64,000 bases of DNA from Burkholderiaceae bacterium (GTDB lineage: Bacteria; Pseudomonadota; Gammaproteobacteria; Burkholderiales; Burkholderiaceae_C). Made by a program: the position numbers and the translations under genes. Of the stretch, positions 40,185 through 49,104 are shown piece after piece. Each line of letters starts with the position of its first letter. Within the stretch, counting starts at the first letter, position 1. A model generated the notes under the pieces. That model saw nothing but the letters and a program-made list of their open reading frames with translations, made no database searches and was not told where the DNA came from. The stretch is from positions 45,586-109,585 of the forward strand of contig JAEUOU010000014.1 of NCBI GenBank assembly GCA_016790575.1. Reading direction: 5' to 3'.

Positions 40185-40220
40185 CCGGTTCGCCGGCAAG
40201 CGCGACTTTCACCGAACAAC

Positions 40221-41669
40221 ATGAAAACGGATGGCATGATGGCCCTCATCACCCCACGTCAGCGACTTTTGCGATCGGCCGCCCTTGTGCTGGCGCTTCT
40301 TGTGCCAACCGTGGGACTGGCAGCTGACCTGGACGGACGGGCGCTTTCCGTCCTGTGGGGGGTTCCTTTTGCAGGGATTTTGCTTTCCATTGCGCTGATG
40401 CCCCTTCTGGCGCCTATTTTCTGGCATCACCATTTCGGCAAGGTCGCCGCGGCGTGGGCGCTCGCGTTTCTGTTGCCTTTTGCGATGGTGTTCGGGCCGG
40501 CTGCTGCCGGTGCCGGCGTCGTCCATGCGCTGCTGGCCGAGTACATCCCGTTCATCATTTTGCTGACGGCGCTGTTTACCGTAGCCGGCGGCATTTTCAT
40601 CCGGGGCAATCTGCATGGGAGTCCGGCGCTCAACACCGCCATTTTGGCCATTGGCGCTGTCCTGGCGAGTTTCATGGGCACGACGGGTGCGTCCATGCTG
40701 CTCATCCGTCCCCTGATTCGGGCCAACGACAACCGCAAACACGTGGTGCATGTGGTGGTGTTTTTCATCTTCATCGTGTCCAACGCTGGCGGTTCCCTGA
40801 CTCCCCTGGGTGATCCGCCCTTGTTTCTGGGTTTTCTGAAAGGGGTGGATTTCAGCTGGACTCTGTTGCACATCTTCCCGGAGACCTTGTTCCTCGTCGG
40901 CATCCTGCTGGCGCTTTTTTATGCGATGGACTGGTGGTACTACCACAAGAAGGAAGAGATCAAGCCCCAGGATCCGACACCCGACGACCAGAAGTTCGGC
41001 TTCGACGGTGCGATCAATTTCCTGTTGCTTGGTGGCGTGGTGGGGCTCGTCCTGATGAGTGGCCTGTGGAAATCGGACATTGTTTTCACCATCGCGGGCA
41101 CGGAGGTCGGCCTGCCCGGAATCATTCGAGACGTCGGCCTGATCCTGATCACGGTGGTTTCGTTGCAGGTCACGCCTGGCAGTGTGCATGCCGACAACCA
41201 GTTCAACTGGGGCCCCATGATGGAGGTGGCCAAGCTGTTTGCGGGGATCTTTCTGACCATCATTCCGGTCATTGCGATGCTCAAGGCCGGCGTCGACGGT
41301 CCGTTCGGCGCTGTTGTCCGGGCCGTGACCAATCCGGATGGCACGCCCAATCCGGCGATGTATTTCTGGGCAACCGGCATTCTGAGTTCGTTCCTCGACA
41401 ATGCACCAACCTACCTGGTGTTCTTCAACACGGCAGGCGGTGATGCGCAGGTGCTGATGACGACCATGGCGCCAACCCTGGTGGCGATTTCGGCCGGCGC
41501 GGTGTTCATGGGTGCCAACAGCTACATTGGCAACGCGCCCAACCTGATGGTCAAGGCGATCGCCGAAGACCGCGGCGTGAAGATGCCCAGCTTCTTCGGG
41601 TACATGGCATGGTCGATTGCCATTCTGGTGCCGCTGTTCATCCTGATGACCTGGATATTCTTCCTGTAA
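40221..41669 (+). CDS. sodium:proton antiporter, NhaD type
   Basis: A 482-residue membrane protein with a cleavable or anchor-type N-terminal segment and about 12 helices, of the ion transporter superfamily branch that includes NhaD. Conserved family segments are SFMGTTGASMLLIRPLIRAN, the SNAGGSLTPLGDPPLF stretch and GILSSFLDNAPTYLVF, containing polar residues in the discontinuous helices. It probably exchanges Na+ for H+ across the inner membrane. Together with the Mrp operon 4 kb away it gives this region two sodium antiporters. A shorter start at Met6 or Met7 is possible. Confidence 0.88.
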   Translation: MKTDGMMALITPRQRLLRSAALVLALLVPTVGLAADLDGRALSVLWGVPFAGILLSIALMPLLAPIFWHHHFGKVAAAWALAFLLPFAMVFGPAAAGAGVVHALLAEYIPFIILLTALFTVAGGIFIRGNLHGSPALNTAILAIGAVLASFMGTTGASMLLIRPLIRANDNRKHVVHVVVFFIFIVSNAGGSLTPLGDPPLFLGFLKGVDFSWTLLHIFPETLFLVGILLALFYAMDWWYYHKKEEIKPQDPTPDDQKFGFDGAINFLLLGGVVGLVLMSGLWKSDIVFTIAGTEVGLPGIIRDVGLILITVVSLQVTPGSVHADNQFNWGPMMEVAKLFAGIFLTIIPVIAMLKAGVDGPFGAVVRAVTNPDGTPNPAMYFWATGILSSFLDNAPTYLVFFNTAGGDAQVLMTTMAPTLVAISAGAVFMGANSYIGNAPNLMVKAIAEDRGVKMPSFFGYMAWSIAILVPLFILMTWIFFL

Positions 41670-41709
41670 TCGTCCGCGGCCCGGGCCGGCCGGGGCTTAC
41701 CATAGACGG

Positions 41710-42699
41710 ATGTCGACTGTTCGCCCTGCCATCCTGATCGCCCGCGCCGTTTTTCCGGAGATCGAAGATCGTCTCCGGCCATTCTTTGAAATCGAAACCA
41801 CGCCACCCGGAGTGGTGTGGACCCCTGCGCAGCTGGTTGACCGCCTGCAAGGCAAGGTCGGCGTGCTCACCACCGGCGGCGAGCGCATTGATGCCGGGCT
41901 GCTTGCGGCCTGTCCGGGTCTGAAGATTGCGGCGAACCTTGCCGTCGGCTACAACAACTTCGACCTGGTGGCCATGACGGCGGCCGGGGTGCTGGGAACC
42001 AATGCGCCGGATGTGCTGACCGAAACCACCGCCGACTTCGGCTTTGCGCTCCTGATGGCAACGGCTCGGCGCATCACCGAGAGCGAACATTTCCTGCGGG
42101 CCGGTCGCTGGAAAGAATGGTCCCTGGACTTGTTTGCCGGGGCCGAAGTCCATGGCAGCACCTTGGGCATTCTGGGCATGGGGCGGATCGGTCAAGCCAT
42201 CGCAAGGCGCGCAGCCCACGGCTTTCGCATGAATGTCCTCTATCACAACCGGTCCCGCCTGGCCCCGGATCGGGAGGCAGCCTGCAAAGCGCGGTATGTG
42301 AGCAAAGACGAGCTGCTGCGCGCGGCAGATCACCTGGTGCTGGTATTGCCTTATTCGGCGCAGTCGCACCACACCATCGGCGCTGCGGAGCTGGCGCAGA
42401 TGAAGCCTACCGCCACGCTGGTCAACATCGCGCGCGGGGGCGTTGTGGATGACGCCGCACTGGCGGCGGCCTTGCGCGAGCGGCGCATCGCGGCGGCGGG
42501 CCTGGACGTTTTCGAGGGCGAACCGGCCGTCCATCCGGATCTGCTGACGGTGCCCAATGTGGTTCTGACGCCGCATATCGCCAGTGCCACGCTGGCCACG
42601 CGCCGGGCCATGGCCATGCTGGCGGCGGACAACCTGATCGGTTTTCTGGTCCACGGCAAGCCCTTGACACCCCTGAACTCCGAAGTTCTGACGCCCTGA
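41710..42699 (+). CDS. D-isomer-specific 2-hydroxyacid dehydrogenase
   Basis: A 329-residue dehydrogenase of the glycerate/glyoxylate reductase group. The NAD(P)-binding glycine motif is LGILGMGRIGQAIARR (about residues 150-165), the catalytic arginine is in VNIARGGVVDD, the glutamate in FEGEPAVHP and the histidine in TPHIASATL. It reduces glyoxylate, hydroxypyruvate or a related 2-ketoacid. It starts 40 bases after the NhaD gene. Repeat copy G and the rmuC gene follow. Confidence 0.93.
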   Translation: MSTVRPAILIARAVFPEIEDRLRPFFEIETTPPGVVWTPAQLVDRLQGKVGVLTTGGERIDAGLLAACPGLKIAANLAVGYNNFDLVAMTAAGVLGTNAPDVLTETTADFGFALLMATARRITESEHFLRAGRWKEWSLDLFAGAEVHGSTLGILGMGRIGQAIARRAAHGFRMNVLYHNRSRLAPDREAACKARYVSKDELLRAADHLVLVLPYSAQSHHTIGAAELAQMKPTATLVNIARGGVVDDAALAAALRERRIAAAGLDVFEGEPAVHPDLLTVPNVVLTPHIASATLATRRAMAMLAADNLIGFLVHGKPLTPLNSEVLTP

Positions 42700-42735
42700 G
42701 GCCGGCCGGAACCGCCCCGGTGGCCCGCGGACTGG

Positions 42736-42804
42736 AATTTTGAAGAAAAAGTGGCGATACCCAGCGTGAAAAGGTCATATTTAGCTATTGTTCTTATAGT
42801 AATC
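42736..42804 (+). repeat. dispersed short repeat, copy G (intergenic)
   Basis: Seventh copy. It reads GGCGATACCCAGCGTGAAAA then GGTCATATTTAGCTATTGTT and CTTATAGTAAT, and is the most complete copy. It lies between the dehydrogenase gene and rmuC and ends 31 bases before the rmuC start, so it may include part of the rmuC promoter or leader. Confidence 0.88.
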
Positions 42805-42835
42805 ATGCACCCTTCTCGGGGCGCAGGAGTCGGAA

Positions 42836-44686
42836 ATGAACGGGTCTGATCCCGCCCTTGTGGCGCTTGGGCTGGCTGTGCTGGTCGTGTTGGTTCTGCA
42901 ACTGGTGCTGTTGCTGCGCCGTCCCCGCGTCGAGTTTCCGCCGGAGTGGGACGCCAGGCTGCAGGCGCTGGAGCGTGCCGCCCAGGGGACGCTGCAGGGC
43001 GTGGCCCGCAGCGATGGCGCGCTGTCGGCCATGGGAGCGCGGTTGCAGGATTTCACCGGAACGTCCACAACCCATCTCGGCGCACTGCGCCAGGCGGTCG
43101 ACGAGCGCCTGGCCCAGGCCATCGGCGAGTCGCGCGCCGGCCGCGCCGAGCTGATGAGCGCCTTCGGGTCGTTTGAGGCCCAGCTGGCGCAACACATGGG
43201 AGCCCTGGGCAGTACCCAAAGCCAGCGCCTGGCCGGTTTCGAGGTGACCCTGACGGGGCGTCTGGACGGTCTGCAACAGCTGATCGCCGGGCGACTCGAC
43301 GCCAACGGAAAATCGTTGGCGGAAAACCTGGCACGCGGCCAGGCCGATGCCGCGGTGGCCCGCCGCGAACTGTCCGAGATGCTGGCGGGATTTCGCGCCG
43401 AGCTGACCACCACGGCCGCCGCGCTGACCGCCGACAGCGTCAGGTCGCGCACGGCCATGGCCGAGAGCACGGCCCTGTTTGAGCAGCGCATCCAGGAGCG
43501 CTTCGAGTCGCTGACGGCGGCTACGCAGCAGACCCTCGATTCGCTCAAAGCCGACCTTCAGGGCCAGCTGGGCACGATGTCCGGCGCGCTGGCGGACCAG
43601 CTCGCCGGCAATGGTCAGCAGATCCGCAACCAGTTCACCGTGCTGCAGGATGCCGTGTCCCAACAGCTCGCCGGCCTGGTGCAGGGCACGCAGCACAGCG
43701 CCGAACAGCTGCGGTCCGCGCTCAATGAGCGGCTGGCCGCGATCCAGGCGGACAACACCGCCAAGCTGGAGGAGATGCGCCGCACCGTCGACGAGAAGCT
43801 GCATGCCACGCTGGAGCAGCGCCTGGGGGCGTCGTTCAAGCTCGTCAGCGAACGCCTGGAGCAGGTGCACAAAGGCCTGGGCGAGATGCAGAACCTGGCG
43901 CAGGGTGTGGGCGATCTCAAGCACCTGCTGTCCAACGTCAAGACCCGGGGCATGTTCGGCGAGGCGCAGCTGGCGACGCTGCTGGAGCAGGTGTTTGCGC
44001 CGGACCAGTACGCCACCCAGGTCGCCACCCGGCCTGGCAGCCGTAACGCGGTCGATTTCGCCATCCGGCTGCCCGGCCGCGGCGACGACGGCGCGCCGTG
44101 TTGGTTGCCCATCGACGCCAAATTCCCCAATGAAGACTATGAGCGCCTGCTCGACGCCCAGCAACGCGCCGATGCCGAAGGCGCCGAGTTGGCGGCGCGT
44201 GCCCTGGAGCAGCGTATCCGCATGGAAGCCCGATCCATGGCTGAGAAATACCTGGAGCCGCCGCACACGACGGACTTCGCCATCCTTTTTCTGCCGACCG
44301 AAGGCCTGTACGCCGAGGTGTTGCGCCGCCCGGGGCTGATGGAGGCGCTGCAGCGCGAGCACCGCGTGACGCTGACCGGCCCGACCACGCTGATGGCCAT
44401 GCTCAACGCACTGCAGATGGGGTTTCGCACGCTGGCCCTGGAAAAGCGCAGCAGCGAAGTCTGGCAGGTGCTGGGGGCGGTCAAGACCGAGTTCGGCAAG
44501 TTCGGCGACGTGTTGGCCCGGGTCAAGAGCCAGACCCAGACCGTGCTCAACACGCTGGACGCCGCCGAAACCCGCAGTCGCGCCATGGGCCGCGCCCTGA
44601 AGACGGTGGAGGCGCTGCCCCAGGACAAGGCGCAGGCCTTGCTGCCGGCTGACCCCACGGAGGCGCCCGACGCCGACCGGGCTTGA
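42836..44686 (+). CDS. rmuC: RmuC-family DNA recombination protein
   Basis: A 616-residue protein with an N-terminal membrane anchor (VALGLAVLVVLVLQLVLLLR), a long coiled coil of about 300 residues and the C-terminal RmuC domain, a restriction-endonuclease-like fold. The family segments are VKTRGMFGEAQLATLLEQVF, the IDAKFPNEDYERLLDAQQ segment and ILFLPTEGLYAEVL, with acidic and lysine residues of a nuclease core. RmuC limits rearrangements at inverted repeats in E. coli. The TTG start of the next gene overlaps its stop. The N-terminal anchor suggests it works near the inner membrane. Confidence 0.93.
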   Translation: MNGSDPALVALGLAVLVVLVLQLVLLLRRPRVEFPPEWDARLQALERAAQGTLQGVARSDGALSAMGARLQDFTGTSTTHLGALRQAVDERLAQAIGESRAGRAELMSAFGSFEAQLAQHMGALGSTQSQRLAGFEVTLTGRLDGLQQLIAGRLDANGKSLAENLARGQADAAVARRELSEMLAGFRAELTTTAAALTADSVRSRTAMAESTALFEQRIQERFESLTAATQQTLDSLKADLQGQLGTMSGALADQLAGNGQQIRNQFTVLQDAVSQQLAGLVQGTQHSAEQLRSALNERLAAIQADNTAKLEEMRRTVDEKLHATLEQRLGASFKLVSERLEQVHKGLGEMQNLAQGVGDLKHLLSNVKTRGMFGEAQLATLLEQVFAPDQYATQVATRPGSRNAVDFAIRLPGRGDDGAPCWLPIDAKFPNEDYERLLDAQQRADAEGAELAARALEQRIRMEARSMAEKYLEPPHTTDFAILFLPTEGLYAEVLRRPGLMEALQREHRVTLTGPTTLMAMLNALQMGFRTLALEKRSSEVWQVLGAVKTEFGKFGDVLARVKSQTQTVLNTLDAAETRSRAMGRALKTVEALPQDKAQALLPADPTEAPDADRA

Positions 44687-45849
44687 AACACGGCACCCGC
44701 GCTGCGGTAGCGCGCCTGATCGGTGCGCAGATCTGTGTCCATGCGGGCATGACCGGTTTTCGCATGGCTGCGCCGCTCATGGCGCTGCGCGAGGGTTACA
44801 GCGCCGCCGCCGTAGGCGTGTTGCTGGCCCTTTTTGCCCTGGCCCAGGTGTTTCTGGCCTTGCCCGCCGGGCGCTACGCGGAAAGGCACGGATTGTTCAA
44901 GCCGTTTGTGCTGGCCAGCGCCGTGGCGACGGGCGGCGGCATGGCGGCGGTGGTGTGGCCGCACTTTGGCGTCTTGTGTTTCACGGCTTTGTGCGGGGGG
45001 GCCGGCGTCTGTCTGGCGATGATTGCACTCCAGCGCCATGTGGGCCACCTCGCGGCGGACGCGACAGAACTGCGTCAGGTTTTCAGTTGGGTGGCTATCG
45101 GGCCTTCGATTTCCAATTTCCTGGGGCCATTTCTGGCCGGGCTCCTCATTGACGCCAGCGGCTTCCGCGCCGCTTATCTGCTCCTGGCGTTGCTGCCTTC
45201 GCTGGCCTGGTGGTGGATACGCAAGATTCCGGAGCATCGCAGCAAACCCGACATAACGGTCGCATCCCAGGGGTCAGCGTGGGGCCTTCTGCGCAATCGG
45301 CCCTTTCGCAACTTGATGCTGGTCAATTGGATGCTCTCCTCGTGCTGGGATGTCCACACTTTTCTGGTTCCCGTCCTGGGCCACGATCGGGGCTATTCCG
45401 CCACGGTCATCGGGACCATCCTCGGTGCCTTTGCCATCGCCGCGACACTGATCCGATTGGTCCTTCCCCTGATGGCTGCGCGTCTGCGCGAATCGTGGGT
45501 CATCGCCGGTGCCATGGTCAGTACGGCGGTGCTTTTTGGGGTCTATCCACTGGTTGAGGCCGCTTGGGCTATGGGTGCGCTTTCCGTGCTGCTGGGATTG
45601 GCGCTGGGATCCGTTCAACCGATGGTGATGAGCACCCTGCACCAGATCACCCCACGGAACCGGCACGGCGAGGCGCTGGGCCTTCGCTCCATGGCGATCA
45701 ATGGGTCTAGTGTGCTGATGCCGCTGCTGTTCGGGTCGGCTGGATTGGTGATTGGCGCCGGCGGCGTCTTCTGGGTGGTGGGTAGCGTTGTCGGACTCGG
45801 TGCCTTGATCGCTGCTCGCCTCGACCCCGGGTCGCGCTCGAAGGAGTGA
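44683..45849 (+). CDS. major facilitator superfamily transporter
   Basis: A 388-residue transporter with 12 predicted membrane helices; FALAQVFLALPAGRYAERHG is the loop 2-3 motif A form (variant GRYAER) and the second-half counterpart is RNRHGEALGLRSMAINGSS. The TTG start overlaps the rmuC stop (TTGA), so it is probably translationally coupled to rmuC. The substrate is unknown; sugars, organic acids and drugs are all possible. No resistance or sugar genes are nearby. Confidence 0.88.
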   Translation: MKHGTRAAVARLIGAQICVHAGMTGFRMAAPLMALREGYSAAAVGVLLALFALAQVFLALPAGRYAERHGLFKPFVLASAVATGGGMAAVVWPHFGVLCFTALCGGAGVCLAMIALQRHVGHLAADATELRQVFSWVAIGPSISNFLGPFLAGLLIDASGFRAAYLLLALLPSLAWWWIRKIPEHRSKPDITVASQGSAWGLLRNRPFRNLMLVNWMLSSCWDVHTFLVPVLGHDRGYSATVIGTILGAFAIAATLIRLVLPLMAARLRESWVIAGAMVSTAVLFGVYPLVEAAWAMGALSVLLGLALGSVQPMVMSTLHQITPRNRHGEALGLRSMAINGSSVLMPLLFGSAGLVIGAGGVFWVVGSVVGLGALIAARLDPGSRSKE

Positions 45850-45934
45850 GACCGCCAGTGGCAGATCAGACGCCCTCCCATTCCGGGGGATATGGCCCGC
45901 TTTCCTAGAATACCCGGCAGTACGAAAGGTTGAT

Positions 45935-48763
45935 GTGCTCCTTCTCATTGTCGTGTTGCCGCTGCTTGTCGGGACCTTGCTGAGCGCTTGGCTCGGCTCG
46001 AAGTCCCGCCTTCTGGCCGCGATGGCCGCCGGCGGGGTCACTGCCGCTTCGCTGGCGGTGCTGCTGTCGCAGGCGCCAGCGGTCATGGGCGGCGCCACGC
46101 TGATGAACGCCTGGCCCTGGGTGCCCGAGATCGGTCTGCAGCTGAGCTTCCGTCTCGACGGGTTGTCGATGATGTTTGCGGGACTGATCCTGTTCATCGG
46201 CCTGCTCATCGTGGTGTACGCACACTATTACCTCAGTTCCGAGGACTCCGCGGGCAAGTTTTTCAGCTTCATGATGCTGTTCATGGCCGCCATGCTGGGC
46301 GTGGTGCTGTCGGACAACCTGCTGCTGCTGGTGGTGTTCTGGGAACTGACCAGCATCTCGTCTTTCCTGCTCATCGGCTTTTGGAGCCATCGTGCCGACG
46401 CACGCGCCGGCGCCCGTCAGGCCCTGGCCATCACCGGCGGCGGCGGGCTGGCCATGCTGGGCGGTTTCGTGCTGCTGGGGCAGATTGCCGGCACTTTCGA
46501 GCTCAGTGCCATGGCCGCCAACGTGGCGGCGATCCAGGCCGATCCGCGCTTTGTCCCGGCGCTGCTGCTGATCTTGCTGGGCGCCTTCACCAAGAGCGCG
46601 CAGTTCCCGTTCCACTTCTGGCTGCCCGACGCCATGGCGGCGCCGACGCCGGTCTCGGCCTACCTCCATTCGGCCACCATGGTCAAGGCCGGTGTCTTCC
46701 TGCTCATGCGCATGTACCCGGTGCTTGCCGGCACCGGCCACTTTGAGATCATTGTCAGCGCAGCCGGCCTGGCGACGTTGCTGTTCGCGGCCTTCATTGC
46801 CATCTTCAAACATGACCTCAAGGGATTGCTCGCGTATTCGACCGTCAGCCACCTGGGGCTGATCGTGTTCCTGATCGGGCTGGGTTCTCCGCTGGCCGCC
46901 GTGGCCGCGGTGTTCCATGTGCTCAACCACGCCGCTTTCAAGGCTTCGCTGTTCATGATCGCGGGCATCGTCGACCACGAAACCCATTCGCGGGACATGC
47001 GCCAGCTCGGCGGCCTCTACAAGCTGATGCCCTGGACAGCGACGCTGTCCATGCTGGCCGCCGCGTCGATGGCGGGTGTGCCCCTGACCAACGGCTTCCT
47101 GTCCAAGGAGATGTTCTTTACCGAAGCGGTGGCCGGTACAAGCGGCCCTTATGCCTGGCTGGTGCCGGTGCTCGTGACGCTGGCCGGTGTGTTCAGCGTG
47201 GCCTACTCGCTGCGCTTTGTGCACGACACCTACTTCAACGGTGAGCTGGGCGATGTGCCCAACAAGTATCCCCACGAGCCGCCGCTGGGCATGAAGCTGC
47301 CCGCCGTGCTGCTGGTGGTCATGTGCATCGTGGTCGGCTTGCTGCCCGCTGTCACCTTCGGGCCGCTGGTGCACGTGGCCGCCACCGCCCTGGCGGGCCA
47401 GCCCTTGCCTGACTATTACCTGGCCATCTGGCATGGTTTCAACCTGCCGTTGCTGATGAGTGCCATCGCGCTCGCGGTGGGTGTGGGCCTTTACCTGTGG
47501 CTGGCCCAGGGCAGGCGGCTGCACCGCATCCGCTCGGAGGACTGGTTTGGCGCCGCCACGGGACGGGCGATCTACGAGGGGTTGATCGACCACCTGTTCG
47601 GGCTGGCCGGCCGCATCACGGCAAGGCTGGAGACCGGCTCGCTGCAGCGTTACGTCGGGTGGCTGTTGCTGACCGCACTGGTGCTGGGTGCACTGCCGCT
47701 GGTGGGCAGCGGCATGGGTACAGGGGCCCGACCGCAAATGCCCGCCACGCCATTGGCCTGGGCGATGTGGGTGTTGCTGCTGGTCACCTGCCTGGCCATC
47801 GTGCGCATGCACCACCAGCGCTTTGTGACGGTGGTGCTGGTGGGGGTGGTCGGCGTGGCGGCCTCGATGACCTTTCTGGGATTCTCGGCACCCGATCTGG
47901 CACTGACCCAGCTGTCGGTCGACATCGTCTCGACGGTGTTGTTGCTCATGGGCCTGGCCCTTTTGCCGCAGACCAGCCCCAGGGAGACTCCATGGCTTCG
48001 CAAGAGCCTGCATGCTGCGCTGGCACTGGCGGGCGGCGCGGCCATGTCGGTTGTCACATGGCTGGTGCTGACCCGCGATCAGGAGTCGATTTCCTGGTTT
48101 TTTCTGGAGCAGTCGCTGCCTAAAGGCGGTGGCTCCAACGTGGTCAACGTGATCCTGGTGGACTTCCGCGGTTATGACACCATGGGCGAGATTACGGTGC
48201 TGGGCATCGCCGCCATCGGCGTGCTCGCCCTGATGGACGGCATGCGTGCTCGCAAGCCCGGCATGGACCCGGAGGGCAGGGCCTGGACGTTCGCCCAACA
48301 CCCCTTGCTTCTGCGGGTGGCCGCCTCGGTGGTGCTGCCGCTGGCGCTCGTATTCAGCCTCTACATTTTCATGCGCGGGCACAACCTGCCCGGCGGGGGC
48401 TTCATCGCCGGGCTGATCACGGCAGTGGCGCTGGTGCTGCAGTTCATGTCGCTGGGGCAGGCGCGGGCCGAACAGCTGCTGCGCGCTGGCGGAGGTCGAC
48501 GCTTTGTTCGCTGGATCGGCGCCGGGCTGGGCATCGCCGGGCTCACCGGGGTGGGTGCCTTCGTGTTGGGCCGGCCTTTTCTCACCAGCGCGTTCGGTCA
48601 CCCCCACGTACCGCTGCTGGGTGAGCTGCCGCTGGCCACGGCGGCCCTGTTCGACCTGGGTGTCTATCTGACCGTGGTCGGTAGCACCTTGCTGACGCTT
48701 TCGGTGCTGGGCCAGGCGTCCCGGGAGGCGCCCGCGGTTTCTCCCCACCGGAGCCTGTCATGA
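45935..48763 (+). CDS. mrpA: Mrp-type Na+/H+ antiporter subunit A (MrpA-MrpB fusion)
   Basis: A 942-residue subunit fusing MrpA and MrpB, as in group 2 Mrp systems of proteobacteria. The N-terminal two thirds resemble the proton pump subunit NuoL, with the conserved glutamate in VVFWELTSISSFLLIGFWSH (about Glu137) and KSAQFPFHFWLPDAMAAPTP. The C-terminal third is the MnhB-like domain, with GHNLPGGGFIAGLITAVALV. It is the large subunit of a Na+(K+)/H+ antiporter driven by the proton motive force. A GTG start at 45935 follows GAAAGG. Genes C, D, E, F and G follow with overlaps or a few bases between. Confidence 0.93.
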   Translation: MLLLIVVLPLLVGTLLSAWLGSKSRLLAAMAAGGVTAASLAVLLSQAPAVMGGATLMNAWPWVPEIGLQLSFRLDGLSMMFAGLILFIGLLIVVYAHYYLSSEDSAGKFFSFMMLFMAAMLGVVLSDNLLLLVVFWELTSISSFLLIGFWSHRADARAGARQALAITGGGGLAMLGGFVLLGQIAGTFELSAMAANVAAIQADPRFVPALLLILLGAFTKSAQFPFHFWLPDAMAAPTPVSAYLHSATMVKAGVFLLMRMYPVLAGTGHFEIIVSAAGLATLLFAAFIAIFKHDLKGLLAYSTVSHLGLIVFLIGLGSPLAAVAAVFHVLNHAAFKASLFMIAGIVDHETHSRDMRQLGGLYKLMPWTATLSMLAAASMAGVPLTNGFLSKEMFFTEAVAGTSGPYAWLVPVLVTLAGVFSVAYSLRFVHDTYFNGELGDVPNKYPHEPPLGMKLPAVLLVVMCIVVGLLPAVTFGPLVHVAATALAGQPLPDYYLAIWHGFNLPLLMSAIALAVGVGLYLWLAQGRRLHRIRSEDWFGAATGRAIYEGLIDHLFGLAGRITARLETGSLQRYVGWLLLTALVLGALPLVGSGMGTGARPQMPATPLAWAMWVLLLVTCLAIVRMHHQRFVTVVLVGVVGVAASMTFLGFSAPDLALTQLSVDIVSTVLLLMGLALLPQTSPRETPWLRKSLHAALALAGGAAMSVVTWLVLTRDQESISWFFLEQSLPKGGGSNVVNVILVDFRGYDTMGEITVLGIAAIGVLALMDGMRARKPGMDPEGRAWTFAQHPLLLRVAASVVLPLALVFSLYIFMRGHNLPGGGFIAGLITAVALVLQFMSLGQARAEQLLRAGGGRRFVRWIGAGLGIAGLTGVGAFVLGRPFLTSAFGHPHVPLLGELPLATAALFDLGVYLTVVGSTLLTLSVLGQASREAPAVSPHRSLS

Positions 48764-49104
48764 GCATGGAATTTCTTGTTGCGACGGGTGTGGGTATGGT
48801 CACCGCCACCGGTATTTATCTGATGCTGCGAGGGCGCAGCTTTCCCGTGGTGTTGGGACTGTCGCTGTTTGGTTACGCGGTCAACGTGTTCATCTTCCTC
48901 ATGGGCCGCTTGTGGACCAATGCCTCCCCGATTCTGGTCGGCGAGGGCCCCGTGGCCGACCCGCTGCCACAGGCCTTGGTGCTCACCGCCATCGTGATCG
49001 GTTTCGCCACCACCGGTTTCGTGGTCGAGCTTGCGCTGCGCAGTCGCCATGAGAGCGGCAGCGACCATGTGGACGGTCACGAGCCGGGGGGGCCACGCGC
49101 ATGA
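48760..49104 (+). CDS. mrpC: Mrp antiporter subunit C
   Basis: A 114-residue NuoK-like subunit with three membrane helices. The segment GLSLFGYAVNVFIFLMGR matches the family, and PLPQALVLTAIVIGFATTGF is the conserved helix. Start overlaps the mrpA stop by four bases (ATGA), and its own stop overlaps mrpD in the same way. Subunit C bridges A and D in the complex. The His- and Gly-rich tail (DGHEPGGPRA) is extra. Confidence 0.93.
   Translation: MSMEFLVATGVGMVTATGIYLMLRGRSFPVVLGLSLFGYAVNVFIFLMGRLWTNASPILVGEGPVADPLPQALVLTAIVIGFATTGFVVELALRSRHESGSDHVDGHEPGGPRA

Noticed and set aside
45908..45932. Possible ninth copy of the dispersed repeat before mrpA
   Set aside because: It shares only AATACCC and GAAAGGT with the repeat; the spacing and the core CAGCG do not fit, so I treat it as chance.
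45905..48748. Very long minus-strand open frame antisense to mrpA
   Set aside because: Its translation is rich in Gln, His and Gly with no domain, while the opposite strand encodes a clear antiporter subunit.
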